Shown: positions 25,567 through 33,889, counted from the stretch's first letter. The stretch: 57,216 bases of DNA from CAYNFR01 sp964396595 (GCA_964396595.1 CAYNFR010000023.1:1-57216), one strand, 5' to 3'. The notes: generated by a model from the letters alone, not told the origin. Program-made: numbers and translations.

Positions 25567-25588
25567 AACACAAATCGTCGTTTGTTAG
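25567..25588. promoter_or_regulatory. Candidate Fur/Zur operator in the regulator's own promoter
   Basis: The core CAAATCGTCGTTTG (25571-25584) has CAAA/TTTG arms and the same CGTCGTT string as the site on the merC side, in the same sense relative to its own gene. It directly follows the -7 element, as expected of an autorepressor site. Confidence 0.45.
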
Positions 25589-25617
25589 TGATGAAGAGAC
25601 CTTAGATTTTTGATAGA

Positions 25618-26052
25618 ATGAATAACAGGGAAGAAGTTTTGATCAATAAATTAGCTCACCACGGGCTACGCAATACGCCATTCAGACGTCAAGTACTTGA
25701 TGCGTTCATGAAATACCGGGGTGAAGCGGTCACCATTGATCTTGTCGAAGTGCATATAGGCGAACATGATAGAATCACGCTATACCGCACGATTAAATCA
25801 TTCATTGATAAGGGAATTATACATCAGACGGTTGATCAGCATGGACATCAGAAATATGCTTTATGTGATCATCATTGTGATGAACATAGCCATCACGACG
25901 AGCATATCCACTTTGAATGTGATCAGTGTAAGAGAATGCTTTGTGTAGATGTACCGGTACAAGTAGCAAATTTTGATCTACCACATGGATTTAAAGTGTC
26001 AGAGGTAAAAGTGAGCATGACCGGTCTCTGTGTTGACTGTGCTGGCGCGTAA
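25618..26052 (+). CDS. Fur-family regulator, Zur-like
   Basis: A 144-residue Fur-family protein. Residues 10-80 form the winged helix (GLRNTPFRRQVLDAF, then DRITLYRTIKSFIDKGIIH). The C-terminal part has a His-rich metal site (CDHHCDEHSHHDEHIHFEC, residues 83-101) and two CxxC pairs, CDQC (101-104) and CVDC (138-141), the four-Cys structural zinc site. Fur proteins bind DNA when loaded with iron, zinc or manganese. The neighbouring genes (MerC-like, histidine-rich permease) argue for zinc, so Zur is the best guess, not proven. A candidate operator in its own promoter suggests autoregulation. Confidence 0.85.
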   Translation: MNNREEVLINKLAHHGLRNTPFRRQVLDAFMKYRGEAVTIDLVEVHIGEHDRITLYRTIKSFIDKGIIHQTVDQHGHQKYALCDHHCDEHSHHDEHIHFECDQCKRMLCVDVPVQVANFDLPHGFKVSEVKVSMTGLCVDCAGA

Positions 26053-26161
26053 TCATGTGGCAATTATACCTTCAATTCTCATACTAAACGACATAATTAA
26101 GTGGTCAGAACATATGCTTGTTACGATTTAATTCCCTGCGCGCTAGTCGGGGTAAAAGAAA

Positions 26162-26800
26162 ATGCGCAATGAATCAGTCATCCTGAAGCCGTCATATACC
26201 ATACCTTTGCAGACCCATGGAGCCTTAGATTTTAAAGTCATGCATGATATTCAGCCGTATTATAAGTGGCGCGATTTTTACATTGCAAGTGAAGATAAAA
26301 TGTCACCATTCTATGGCAGGCGATATAATGAATTTGCCTATCACCAGAAAATCTATAACTATTACATCCATCCCCTATGGGATAGCATAGGAAGTCCGAC
26401 ATTATTCGTAAAAGTATTGTTTGTAAGTTATGCAGGTGCTTATGCGATCATCGAACTCTTGGGGGAATGGAACGACTGCATATCTAATGACGCCATGTTT
26501 CTCAAACGGGAGCTGGCGGATAAATTAATCGATTGTGGCATACACAAATTTATTTTGCTGTGTGATAATGTACTCAATTTTCACGGAGACGATGATAGTT
26601 ATTATGAAGAGTGGTCTGAAGAAGTGACGGACCATGATGGCTATATATGTTTGATAAATCTCCAGTCACATGTCGAGAGAGAGATGCGCAAATATCGCTT
26701 GCACAGGTATCTCCTGACCTCAGAAGACTTGAGTGACATGGACTGGTTCAGATATAATCCGAAAGATTTATTCCGAAAAATAGAGGAGTTAATACCATAA
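26162..26800 (+). CDS. Conserved-looking protein of unknown function
   Basis: A 212-residue soluble protein that I do not recognise. It begins with polar strands, then has an aromatic-rich stretch (FYGRRYNEFAYHQKIYNYYIHPLW near residues 50-73), a short hydrophobic patch (VKVLFVSYAGAYAIIELLGEWN), a regular helix-strand pair (LADKLIDCGIHKFILLCDNV) and an acidic loop (GDDDSYYEEWSEE). There is no signal peptide. Codon use and position (31 bases before era) suggest a real gene in the era-der operon. The alternation of strands and helices in the second half would fit a small alpha/beta fold. No function is proposed. Confidence 0.7.
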   Translation: MRNESVILKPSYTIPLQTHGALDFKVMHDIQPYYKWRDFYIASEDKMSPFYGRRYNEFAYHQKIYNYYIHPLWDSIGSPTLFVKVLFVSYAGAYAIIELLGEWNDCISNDAMFLKRELADKLIDCGIHKFILLCDNVLNFHGDDDSYYEEWSEEVTDHDGYICLINLQSHVEREMRKYRLHRYLLTSEDLSDMDWFRYNPKDLFRKIEELIP

Positions 26801-26831
26801 GGCGAACTTTGCCCTGCTTTAAAACATTCAG

Positions 26832-27731
26832 ATGACTACACATAAATCGGGATTTGTAAACATAGTAGGCAGACCTAATGTAGGCAAGTCCACTCTCCTT
26901 AACGCACTCATCGGCCAAAAACTATCTATAATCACCAATAAGCCGCAGACAACCCGTCATAGGATAATAGCCATTCTCAACGAAGAAGATTATCAGATAG
27001 TTTTCTCAGATACGCCAGGTTACATCGACCGACCTAATTACAAAATGCAGCAGGCCATGAATTCATTTGCCTTGTCTACATTTGAAGATGCGGATATTTT
27101 AATATTGATGATCGATGCCAGTGAGTCACCAGACATACATGATGACTTACTCAATAGGATAAAAAAACTCCATTCGCCTGTTTATCTAATAATCAATAAG
27201 ATTGATCTTGTCAGCCCGGATGTCATCAAGCAAATTATCGAATGGTGGAATGAAAAGATAAAATTCAATGAAGTCATCAGTATTAGTGCATTGAATAATC
27301 TCGGCACGGATTACTTATTGGATTGTCTGGTCAGGGATTTGCCAGAAGGTGCGCCTTATTATCCCAAAGATCAATTTACTGACAGAACGCAACGATTTTT
27401 TGTTTCCGAGATCATTCGCGAGAAAATACTTGAGCTCTATCACGAAGAAATACCATACAGCTGTGAAGTTAATGTGATAAGCTTTAAAGAAGGCGAAGCG
27501 CGCAAAGGGCCGATCACCAGGATTAGTGCAGAAATAATGGTTGAGCGCAATACACAGAAGTCCATACTTATAGGCAAAAATGGCTCGGCAATTAAGAAAC
27601 TTGGTATGGAAGCACGCAAAGGCATCGAGGCGTTTCTAGAGACGGATGTTTTTCTAGAATTATTCGTAAAAGTGAAGGATAACTGGCGAGATGACGACTT
27701 TACTCTAAAATCTTATGGATATTTGCACTAG
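26832..27731 (+). CDS. era: GTPase Era
   Basis: Era is a GTPase that binds the 3' end of 16S rRNA and helps assemble the small ribosomal subunit. G1 GRPNVGKSTLL, G2 KPQTTRH, G3 DTPGYID, and G4 INKID are all present in the first 130 residues. The C-terminal 100 residues are the KH domain, with SILIGKNGSAIKKLG as the RNA-binding loop. Length (299) is normal. Its stop touches the ATG of der with no base between. Confidence 0.96.
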   Translation: MTTHKSGFVNIVGRPNVGKSTLLNALIGQKLSIITNKPQTTRHRIIAILNEEDYQIVFSDTPGYIDRPNYKMQQAMNSFALSTFEDADILILMIDASESPDIHDDLLNRIKKLHSPVYLIINKIDLVSPDVIKQIIEWWNEKIKFNEVISISALNNLGTDYLLDCLVRDLPEGAPYYPKDQFTDRTQRFFVSEIIREKILELYHEEIPYSCEVNVISFKEGEARKGPITRISAEIMVERNTQKSILIGKNGSAIKKLGMEARKGIEAFLETDVFLELFVKVKDNWRDDDFTLKSYGYLH

Positions 27732-29045
27732 ATGGGAGAATTAATAGCAATAGTAGGAAGACCTAATGTAGGCAAGTCAACACTTTTTAACCGATTGATA
27801 GGAGAACGTAAAGCTATCATCGATGACACAAGCGGTGTTACACGAGACCGGATTTATGGACAATCTCACTGGAATGGACGCGAGTTTAATGTCGTAGATA
27901 CCGGCGGATTCGTCAGTGGCAGCGAAGATGTTTTTGAATCAGCTATCCGTCGTCAGGTAGAATTGGCCATTGAAGAGGCTTCAATGATCATTTTTTTGGT
28001 AGATGTGACAACCGGTATAACTGATCTAGACGAGTCTGTTGCGCGTATGTTACGTAAGGTATCAAAGCCTGTTTTGCTAGCTGTAAATAAAGTCGATAAC
28101 GCCAATAGGGAACTATTGGCTACTGAGTTTTATGGCTTGGGATTTGAACACACTTTCTTTTTGTCATCCATGACGGGTAGTGGTACTGGCGAATTACTGG
28201 ACATAGCAGTAGAGTTAATGCCGCCAAGTGTCGAATCATCCTTGGAAGAACTTGACATACCGAAGATCGCCATATTGGGCAGGCCCAATGTAGGTAAATC
28301 ATCATTAGTCAATGCGCTTCTTGATGAGGATCGCAATATTGTTACCGATATCGCCGGAACCACAAGGGACGCCATTCATTCCAGGTATACAAAATTTGGG
28401 AAGGATTTTGTACTCATTGATACGGCGGGTATTCGTAAAAAGAAAAATGTACACGAAGATCTAGAGTTCTATTCAGTAATCAGGGCAGTAAAGTCCATCG
28501 ACGAGGCCAATGTCTGTATCCTCATGATCGATGCACGCACAGGGCTGGAGTCGCAGGATATGAGCATTTTTTCGCTTATTCTGAAACGTAACAGAGGGGT
28601 AATCCTCTTGGTCAATAAGTGGGATCTAATGGATAAGGAGACCAATACCGCGAGAGATTTTGAAGAAGAACTTAAGCAAAAACTGGCACCGTTTAATGAT
28701 ATTCCGATCCTTTTTGTGTCTGTTCATGAGAAGCAACGTATTTTCAAAACAGTAGAAGTAATAGAGCGAGTGTACGCCAATAGATCAAGAAGAATCAAGA
28801 CCTCAGAGCTCAATGATTTTCTGCAAGATACCTTGACGCGGTATCATCCACCGATCCATCGTGGCAGAACGATCAAGATTAAGTATATGACGCAGCTTCC
28901 TAACAAATATCCTGCATTCGTACTCTTTTGCAATCATCCAAATCATATCACCGGTAGTTACAAGAACTATCTGGAAAATCAACTTCGCAAAAAGTATGAT
29001 TTTACTGGTGTGCCTATAGGATTATTCTTTAAAGACAAAGATTAG
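27732..29045 (+). CDS. der: Ribosome-assembly GTPase Der (EngA)
   Basis: Der has two GTPase domains in a row and works in 50S subunit assembly. Domain 1: VGRPNVGKSTLFNRLI, TSGVTRD, DTGGF, NKVD. Domain 2: LGRPNVGKSSLVNALL, IAGTTRDAI, DTAGIR, NKWD. A KH-like C-terminal domain follows and ends with GVPIGLFFKDKD. The 437-residue length is typical. It begins directly at the end of era, and the two probably share one transcript, a frequent arrangement in Bacteroidota. Confidence 0.97.
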   Translation: MGELIAIVGRPNVGKSTLFNRLIGERKAIIDDTSGVTRDRIYGQSHWNGREFNVVDTGGFVSGSEDVFESAIRRQVELAIEEASMIIFLVDVTTGITDLDESVARMLRKVSKPVLLAVNKVDNANRELLATEFYGLGFEHTFFLSSMTGSGTGELLDIAVELMPPSVESSLEELDIPKIAILGRPNVGKSSLVNALLDEDRNIVTDIAGTTRDAIHSRYTKFGKDFVLIDTAGIRKKKNVHEDLEFYSVIRAVKSIDEANVCILMIDARTGLESQDMSIFSLILKRNRGVILLVNKWDLMDKETNTARDFEEELKQKLAPFNDIPILFVSVHEKQRIFKTVEVIERVYANRSRRIKTSELNDFLQDTLTRYHPPIHRGRTIKIKYMTQLPNKYPAFVLFCNHPNHITGSYKNYLENQLRKKYDFTGVPIGLFFKDKD

Positions 29046-29049
29046 CGCC

Positions 29050-29592
29050 TTGGAAATAATAGCTACACCGTTTAAAGGACTTTATGAAATACAGCCCAAG
29101 GTGCTTGAAGATCAACGCGGCTATTTCTTTGAATCTTACAATCATTCCTTAGTCAAAGATGTCATTTATAATAAATGGGTTCAAGACAATGAATCGAAGT
29201 CTGTCAGAGGGGTATTAAGGGGATTGCATTATCAGACAGGTGAGATGATTCAGGCTAAACTCGTTCGCGCTGTAGTAGGAGAAATCTATGATGTAGCCGT
29301 TGACTTAAGAACAAACTCAAGCACGTACGGTAGATACTTTGGCACAATTCTATCTGACGTAAATAAACGCCAACTTCTCATCCCGAGGGGATTTGCCCAT
29401 GGCTTTTTGGTTCTGTCTGAGTACGCTATTTTTAGTTATAAGTGTGATAACTACTATAGCCGAGAATATGAAGGGGGACTTTTATATAATGACCCTACTA
29501 TCAATATACAGTGGCCACATATGGATAATTATATCCTGTCTGATAAGGATTTGGCCCAACCCACATTGGGAAATCATAAACCATTCCATTAA
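29050..29592 (+). CDS. rfbC: dTDP-4-dehydrorhamnose 3,5-epimerase
   Basis: The enzyme epimerises dTDP-4-keto-6-deoxyglucose at C3 and C5 on the way to dTDP-L-rhamnose. The cupin core and active-site residues are visible: DQRGYFFES, RGVLRGLHYQ with the catalytic His (about residue 61), and AIFSYKCDNYYSREYEGG with the catalytic Tyr. The only sensible start is a TTG, giving MEIIATPFKG, four bases after der; no ATG lies before the conserved part. It overlaps rfbD by one base (TAATG). The other two genes of the usual pathway, rfbA and rfbB, are not in the window. Confidence 0.93.
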   Translation: MEIIATPFKGLYEIQPKVLEDQRGYFFESYNHSLVKDVIYNKWVQDNESKSVRGVLRGLHYQTGEMIQAKLVRAVVGEIYDVAVDLRTNSSTYGRYFGTILSDVNKRQLLIPRGFAHGFLVLSEYAIFSYKCDNYYSREYEGGLLYNDPTINIQWPHMDNYILSDKDLAQPTLGNHKPFH

Positions 29593-30470
29593 TGCATATA
29601 AAAAACGTATTGGTTACCGGTGCCAATGGCCAGCTCGGCCAATGTTTTATGGCATTGCGTGATCATACGATGCATAATTATTTATTTGCCGATAGGCAGA
29701 AGCTCGATATTGCCGATGTAGAACAGGTACAACAATTTTTCACAGATCACCAGATAGACATATGCATTAACTGTGCTGCATATACTGCTGTCGATATGGC
29801 TGAACAGGAATCGGATAGGACATTTTTAATAAACGAAAGTGGCGTCCGAAATCTGGCTCTGGCTTCTGCGGAGCATGATGTCCTGATGATACAAATATCT
29901 ACAGATTATGTGTACGATTCGACCACAACGAGACCTCTACTCGAGTCGGATAGATGTCGCCCAAGAGGCGTTTATGCACGATCTAAGTATGCAGGAGAAC
30001 AAGCATTGATCAGTGCTGCCAATAAGTGGATAATTTTTAGAGTGTCTTGGCTCTATTCTCCTTTTGCTACAAATTTTGTAAAGACAATGCTGCGTCTGGG
30101 CTCCCAGAGAGATAAGCTATCCGTTGTATCTGACCAGATAGGCACTCCGACCTATGCACCGACATTCGCCGCGCATCTGATGGAGATTATGGAAGAAGGA
30201 CGCCTTACGAGCGAGCAGATAAATCAGATTTACAATTACAGCAATACAGGGATTACTCATTGGGCGGCATTTGCCAAGACTATTTTTAAGTATGCGAATA
30301 TAAAATGCGAGATCCAAGAGATTTCTACGCGGGAATTTGGCGCGCCCGCGCCAAGGCCACTGTGGAGTGTAATGGATAAATCCAAGATAACAGAAACCCT
30401 TGGCATCAATATTCCGCATTGGGAATCTGACCTACAACTGTGCCTGACCGCATTGAATCTCAGCGCTTAA
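29592..30470 (+). CDS. rfbD: dTDP-4-dehydrorhamnose reductase
   Basis: A 292-residue short-chain reductase that uses NAD(P)H to finish dTDP-L-rhamnose. It has the nucleotide-binding GANGQLGQ at residue 10, CAAYTAVDMAE, STDYVYD, the catalytic Tyr-Lys pair in YARSKYAGE, and the family's RVSWLYSPFATNFV. A one-base overlap joins it to rfbC. Rhamnose is normally used in cell-surface polysaccharide. The reading frame ends 95 bases before the small DUF2256 gene. Confidence 0.94.
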   Translation: MHIKNVLVTGANGQLGQCFMALRDHTMHNYLFADRQKLDIADVEQVQQFFTDHQIDICINCAAYTAVDMAEQESDRTFLINESGVRNLALASAEHDVLMIQISTDYVYDSTTTRPLLESDRCRPRGVYARSKYAGEQALISAANKWIIFRVSWLYSPFATNFVKTMLRLGSQRDKLSVVSDQIGTPTYAPTFAAHLMEIMEEGRLTSEQINQIYNYSNTGITHWAAFAKTIFKYANIKCEIQEISTREFGAPAPRPLWSVMDKSKITETLGINIPHWESDLQLCLTALNLSA

Positions 30471-30565
30471 TCTTGTGCGTCAATGTTAGCCTCAAGAATC
30501 ACGTAACTTTCTTAGACCTGTTCTGTTTGAACAATGGGAAAAACCAAATAACCCTATTAAAGTAC

Positions 30566-30745
30566 ATGAGCACTGTGCAAAAGCCTAAGTCGAATATTAA
30601 TATACATCTTCCATTTAAAATATGCCCTATCTGTGCTAGAAGCTTCAATTGGCGCAAGAAATGGGAGCGAGATTGGCCGTCAGTAAAATATTGTAGTGAT
30701 AAATGTAGGCGAATGTCAAAGTGCGTTGACAACAAAAAGGAATGA
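30566..30745 (+). CDS. DUF2256 small zinc-finger-like protein
   Basis: A 59-residue protein with four Cys placed as CPIC...YCSDKC, and the DUF2256 core FNWRKKWERDWPSVKYC. The Cys layout fits a small zinc-binding knuckle. A longer frame up to 30440 exists but runs inside the end of rfbD, and the conserved part starts after the ATG at 30566, which I chose. It overlaps the DUF429 gene by four bases (ATGA). In other bacteria DUF2256 proteins often sit beside photolyase-like genes, which are not seen here. Its role is unknown. Confidence 0.8.
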   Translation: MSTVQKPKSNINIHLPFKICPICARSFNWRKKWERDWPSVKYCSDKCRRMSKCVDNKKE

Positions 30746-31452
30746 TCATCGGAGTTGATGGTTGTCGTGGAGGATGGCTGGCATGTCTGATCGATAATGA
30801 TGAGCGACTGAGCATTCAATTGTTTGGGTCTTTTGCAGCCTTGATGGAAGGGATTTCTGATTTTCAAGATTTATGGATTGATATTCCTATAGGCTTATCT
30901 TCCAGGGGCGTGAAGCGCGATGTTGATAAAATGGCAAGAGCGATTTTACCGAGATCATATAAATCTAGCATTTTCACGCCACCTTGTCGCGAAGCAGTTT
31001 ATGCTGCTGATTATCCACAAGCCTGTGTGCTTAATCGAGAGATCACCGGCGTCGGGATCAGTAAGCAAACCTGGAATATAGTACCAAAGATTAAAGAGAT
31101 CGATCTTTATCTTCTTAATCATCAAGATTTCACTATCAGGGAGGTGCATCCGGAGCTATGTCTTTATTACTTAAATCATCATCAATGTCCTAAGGATAAA
31201 AAGAAAACAGCGAGTGGACAATCCACTCGTTTGTCCATATTATCCCGATATTACCAATCAATTGAAGAGGCTTTTAATCTCGCCCGGGAGACTTATAGAA
31301 GATCAGATGTACAGAATGACGACATCATTGATGCTATGATAATAGCTGTATCGGCAAAAGCGAGCACGCTTTATGGTGAATCACGATTTTTAGGGAGTGC
31401 ACATGTAGATGCTCATGGTATACCCATAGGGCTTTCATACTGTGAACTGTAA
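30742..31452 (+). CDS. DUF429 protein (RNase H-like fold)
   Basis: A 236-residue soluble protein of the DUF429 family. It starts with IIGVDGCRGGWLAC, an acidic strand like those of RNase H-like nucleases, and goes on with WIDIPIGLSSRG, REVHPELCLYYL and late DDIIDAMIIAVSAKA, so four acidic residues can gather in one site. A nuclease role is suspected from the fold but not shown for the family. It is translationally coupled to DUF2256. A hydrolase of nucleic acids paired with a zinc knuckle is an attractive but unproven picture. Confidence 0.82.
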   Translation: MIIGVDGCRGGWLACLIDNDERLSIQLFGSFAALMEGISDFQDLWIDIPIGLSSRGVKRDVDKMARAILPRSYKSSIFTPPCREAVYAADYPQACVLNREITGVGISKQTWNIVPKIKEIDLYLLNHQDFTIREVHPELCLYYLNHHQCPKDKKKTASGQSTRLSILSRYYQSIEEAFNLARETYRRSDVQNDDIIDAMIIAVSAKASTLYGESRFLGSAHVDAHGIPIGLSYCEL

Positions 31453-31611
31453 ACTCTTTGTGTTTTGCACAGAACGATTAGTGACTACAAATGTGTACTC
31501 AGAGTTAATTTATTCGACTTATAGCGAAATTTCTTTTGTTTTCATAAACTATTTCCTTCTATTAGCAGTTATTAGCGCTTAAATCATTTCTATTTTAAAA
31601 TACTGAATACT

Positions 31612-32289
31612 ATGAAGTCAATTTTTTCAAGCATTTTAATGCTTTCTCTTCTTGTTTTTACGGCGTGTAAAAAAACAGCAGGCGAGAAAGCCGAAGTTAA
31701 CGATGCAGCCGCTGTGAGCGCTGCCCAAGGTGTAGAATTTCCAGTTCAACTGGCAGGCAGTTTTGTAAGCTGGGAAGGTGCTAAGCCGACTGGTACGCAT
31801 ACAGGTACAGTAAGCTTAAGTTCTGGTTCGGTAATCGTTGACAAAGGAGTTGTAACAGGCGGGTCTTTTGTTTTGGATATGAGCAGCATCAATGTTACGG
31901 ATCTTGAAGGTGAATACAAGGACAATCTTGAGAAGCACCTTAAAGGTCTCGGTGATGATAATGCAGACCATTTCTTTAATGTTGCAGCTTATCCTACAGC
32001 TAAGTTTGAGATCACCAAGGTGACATCTCTTAGCGGTGACGAAACAGCGACTCATCTTGTTTACGGAAACCTAACGATCAAAGAAACAACCAAAGAAGTA
32101 GGTTTTAAGGCTAATGTGCAAGTTGCTGACAATGCTGTAACGGTTAGCACACCTCAGTTCAAAATTGATAGAACACAATGGGGCGTAAACTATGGCTCAA
32201 AATCTATTTTTAGTGATCTAGGTGATAAGTTCGTCAATGACGAAATAGCCTTGAGCATCAACTTGACTGCCTCTGCTCCGGCGATGTAG
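31612..32289 (+). CDS. YceI-family lipoprotein
   Basis: The 225-residue protein has a lipoprotein signal with Cys19 in LLVFTACKK. The rest is the YceI lipocalin-like barrel: GTHTGTVSLSSGSVIVDKG, DNLEKHLKGLGDDNADHFFNV split between residues 104 and 125, and the late FKIDRTQWGVNYGS motif that typifies the family. YceI proteins bind long isoprenoids in a hydrophobic tunnel; their physiological role is not settled. It forms a single-gene unit, closed by a strong terminator 24 bases downstream. Confidence 0.93.
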   Translation: MKSIFSSILMLSLLVFTACKKTAGEKAEVNDAAAVSAAQGVEFPVQLAGSFVSWEGAKPTGTHTGTVSLSSGSVIVDKGVVTGGSFVLDMSSINVTDLEGEYKDNLEKHLKGLGDDNADHFFNVAAYPTAKFEITKVTSLSGDETATHLVYGNLTIKETTKEVGFKANVQVADNAVTVSTPQFKIDRTQWGVNYGSKSIFSDLGDKFVNDEIALSINLTASAPAM

Positions 32290-32312
32290 TCAATAACAAA
32301 GATTTTCGACTT

Positions 32313-32348
32313 AACGGATAGACGATGCGATACGTCTATCCGTTTTTT
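32313..32348 (+). terminator. Strong intrinsic terminator after yceI
   Basis: AACGGATAGACG (32313-32324) and CGTCTATCCGTT (32333-32344) pair perfectly over 12 bases round an eight-base loop, and the stem runs into TTTT. Confidence 0.9.
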
Positions 32349-32500
32349 ATTAATATAAAGTGCCTTGTCAGATAGACACGATGATGTCATGATATCAGCT
32401 GCTTGATTAATAAGCAATATAAGGTACTTTAAGATACCTTGGAATTAGCAGATCTTGAGGGAGGAGTCCTTCAATAGGTTCCCACTAAAGAATCATAATT

Positions 32501-32607
32501 TCCCGCAGATTTCGTTGATTTCTGATGATTACATCCCCCCTGTATGTAAGTCGTATTTGGCATTCCTGCTGACCGCAATTCGCCTCCTCAGCTCTATCTG
32601 CGTTCAT
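32501..32607. repeat. Intergenic-repeat-like sequence
   Basis: TCCCGCAGATTTCGTTGATT (32501-32520) followed later by ATCTGCGTTCAT (32596-32607) resembles an interspersed family built of CGCAGATTT and AATCTGCG words that is frequent between genes in Bacteroidota. One frame stays open through it by chance. Confidence 0.35.
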
Positions 32608-32673
32608 GCCGACGAGACCACCGTAATAGAAAGATTTTTAACTTGCACTTTAATTATCAACAAAGTTAGAAAT

Positions 32674-33108
32674 ATGGATGCAACTACGCTCTTTGGTATC
32701 GCAAATAACATAGCCTTGATAGGATGGATACTACTTATAACTGCTTATTCATGGTCACCTGTAAATAAGATTATTAAGCTGGGAGTGATACCGCTGCTGC
32801 TAAGTGTTTTTTATGCTTATGCCATCTTCAGCTCTTGGGGCGGATTTACTTTTTCAGATTTCGGTTCACTGTCAGGTGTGATGTCCTTATTTCAGAACGA
32901 GACAGCTGTCCTTGCAGGCTGGGTACACTATTTGGCCTTTGACTTATGGGTGGGTTGTTGGATCATGCAGGATGCCGTTCAGCGTGGTATAAGATGGTAT
33001 GCTGTACCGAGTCTTTTGTTGACCTTTATGATGGGACCTGTGGGTTTGTTAAGCTATGTATTGGTCAGATGGATACTTACTAAAAAGCTACTGCATGATA
33101 ATTTCTAG
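32674..33108 (+). CDS. ABA4-like membrane protein (DUF4281)
   Basis: A 144-residue integral membrane protein with four hydrophobic segments. The pattern is that of the ABA4-like family: a first segment with NNIALIGWILL, then FSDFGSLSGVMSLFQNETAVLAGWVHYLAFDLWVG (residues 66-100), and a final MGPVGLLSYV. In plants ABA4 is needed for neoxanthin formation; bacterial members are linked with carotenoid or retinal chemistry but untested. ATG 32674 was chosen because the family match begins there and the upstream part is repeat-like. It overlaps the next membrane protein by 14 bases. Confidence 0.78.
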   Translation: MDATTLFGIANNIALIGWILLITAYSWSPVNKIIKLGVIPLLLSVFYAYAIFSSWGGFTFSDFGSLSGVMSLFQNETAVLAGWVHYLAFDLWVGCWIMQDAVQRGIRWYAVPSLLLTFMMGPVGLLSYVLVRWILTKKLLHDNF

Positions 33109-33889
33109 CGTACGCCATGAAATATTTAAGAGAGACTGGTTACTCTATAATGCTGGATGGCTGAATATCTTCTTATTCGCAATTGCCCTTGTATTTTCGA
33201 TGTTGGATCAAAGAGAGCTCCTAGGCATAAATGTATGGGTTAAGCCTATGAAATTTTCTCTCTCGATAGCCATTTTTGTCTGGACGGTGGCTTGGTATCT
33301 TGGGGACGTTCAAGGTCGTTTTGTAAGATTGAAGAAGATCATCAGTTACACGGTATTTATATCGATGGTCATTGAGATCGGAATAATTTTTTTTCAGGCG
33401 ATGAGAGGTGTGAGATCACACTTCAATGTTTCTTCTCTGTTTGATGCTTTCTTGTTTCAGCTAATGGGCATTATGATCGCAGTGACGACTTTGATGATGA
33501 TATTGCTGCTCATTTTATTGATGTATCAGAATGACGAGCTTTCTCGAGATTATTTGATTTCTCTAAGACTGGGCCTGATTATCTACTTAATAGGGAGTGC
33601 TGCAGGAGGCTTAATGTTAATGAATAAGGGACATACGGTGGGAGCTGTGGATGGGGGAGAAGGAATCATTTTTATGAATTGGAGTAGGGCTGCTGGTGAT
33701 TTGCGGATAGCGCATTTTATTGGACTTCATGGGATGCAGCTCGTCCCATTATTTGGTTTTGTTTTAAAAAGTACCATAATTGATTCGATTAAAAGCAGAT
33801 CGAGGATAATCATTATTGCTTTTGTGTTTTATATCTTATTTTTAGCGTGGACATTGAGTACTGCATTGCAGGGAGTTTCACTTTTTTAA
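33095..33889 (+). CDS. Integral membrane protein of unknown function
   Basis: A 264-residue protein with about seven membrane segments, separated by short loops. Notable pieces are LGINVWVKPMKFSLSIA early, HFNVSSLFDAFLFQLMG in the middle, and DLRIAHFIGLHGMQLVPLFGF late, where two His lie in or next to membrane helices. I know similar proteins only as hypothetical membrane proteins of Bacteroidota. The start at 33095 overlaps the ABA4-like gene by 14 bases, so the two are probably translated together and may work on one membrane pathway. Confidence 0.7.
   Translation: MIISSVRHEIFKRDWLLYNAGWLNIFLFAIALVFSMLDQRELLGINVWVKPMKFSLSIAIFVWTVAWYLGDVQGRFVRLKKIISYTVFISMVIEIGIIFFQAMRGVRSHFNVSSLFDAFLFQLMGIMIAVTTLMMILLLILLMYQNDELSRDYLISLRLGLIIYLIGSAAGGLMLMNKGHTVGAVDGGEGIIFMNWSRAAGDLRIAHFIGLHGMQLVPLFGFVLKSTIIDSIKSRSRIIIIAFVFYILFLAWTLSTALQGVSLF

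Noticed and set aside
30499..30867. A 122-codon minus-strand frame across DUF2256 and DUF429
   Set aside because: It is the reverse of two coupled genes with known families, so it is a shadow.
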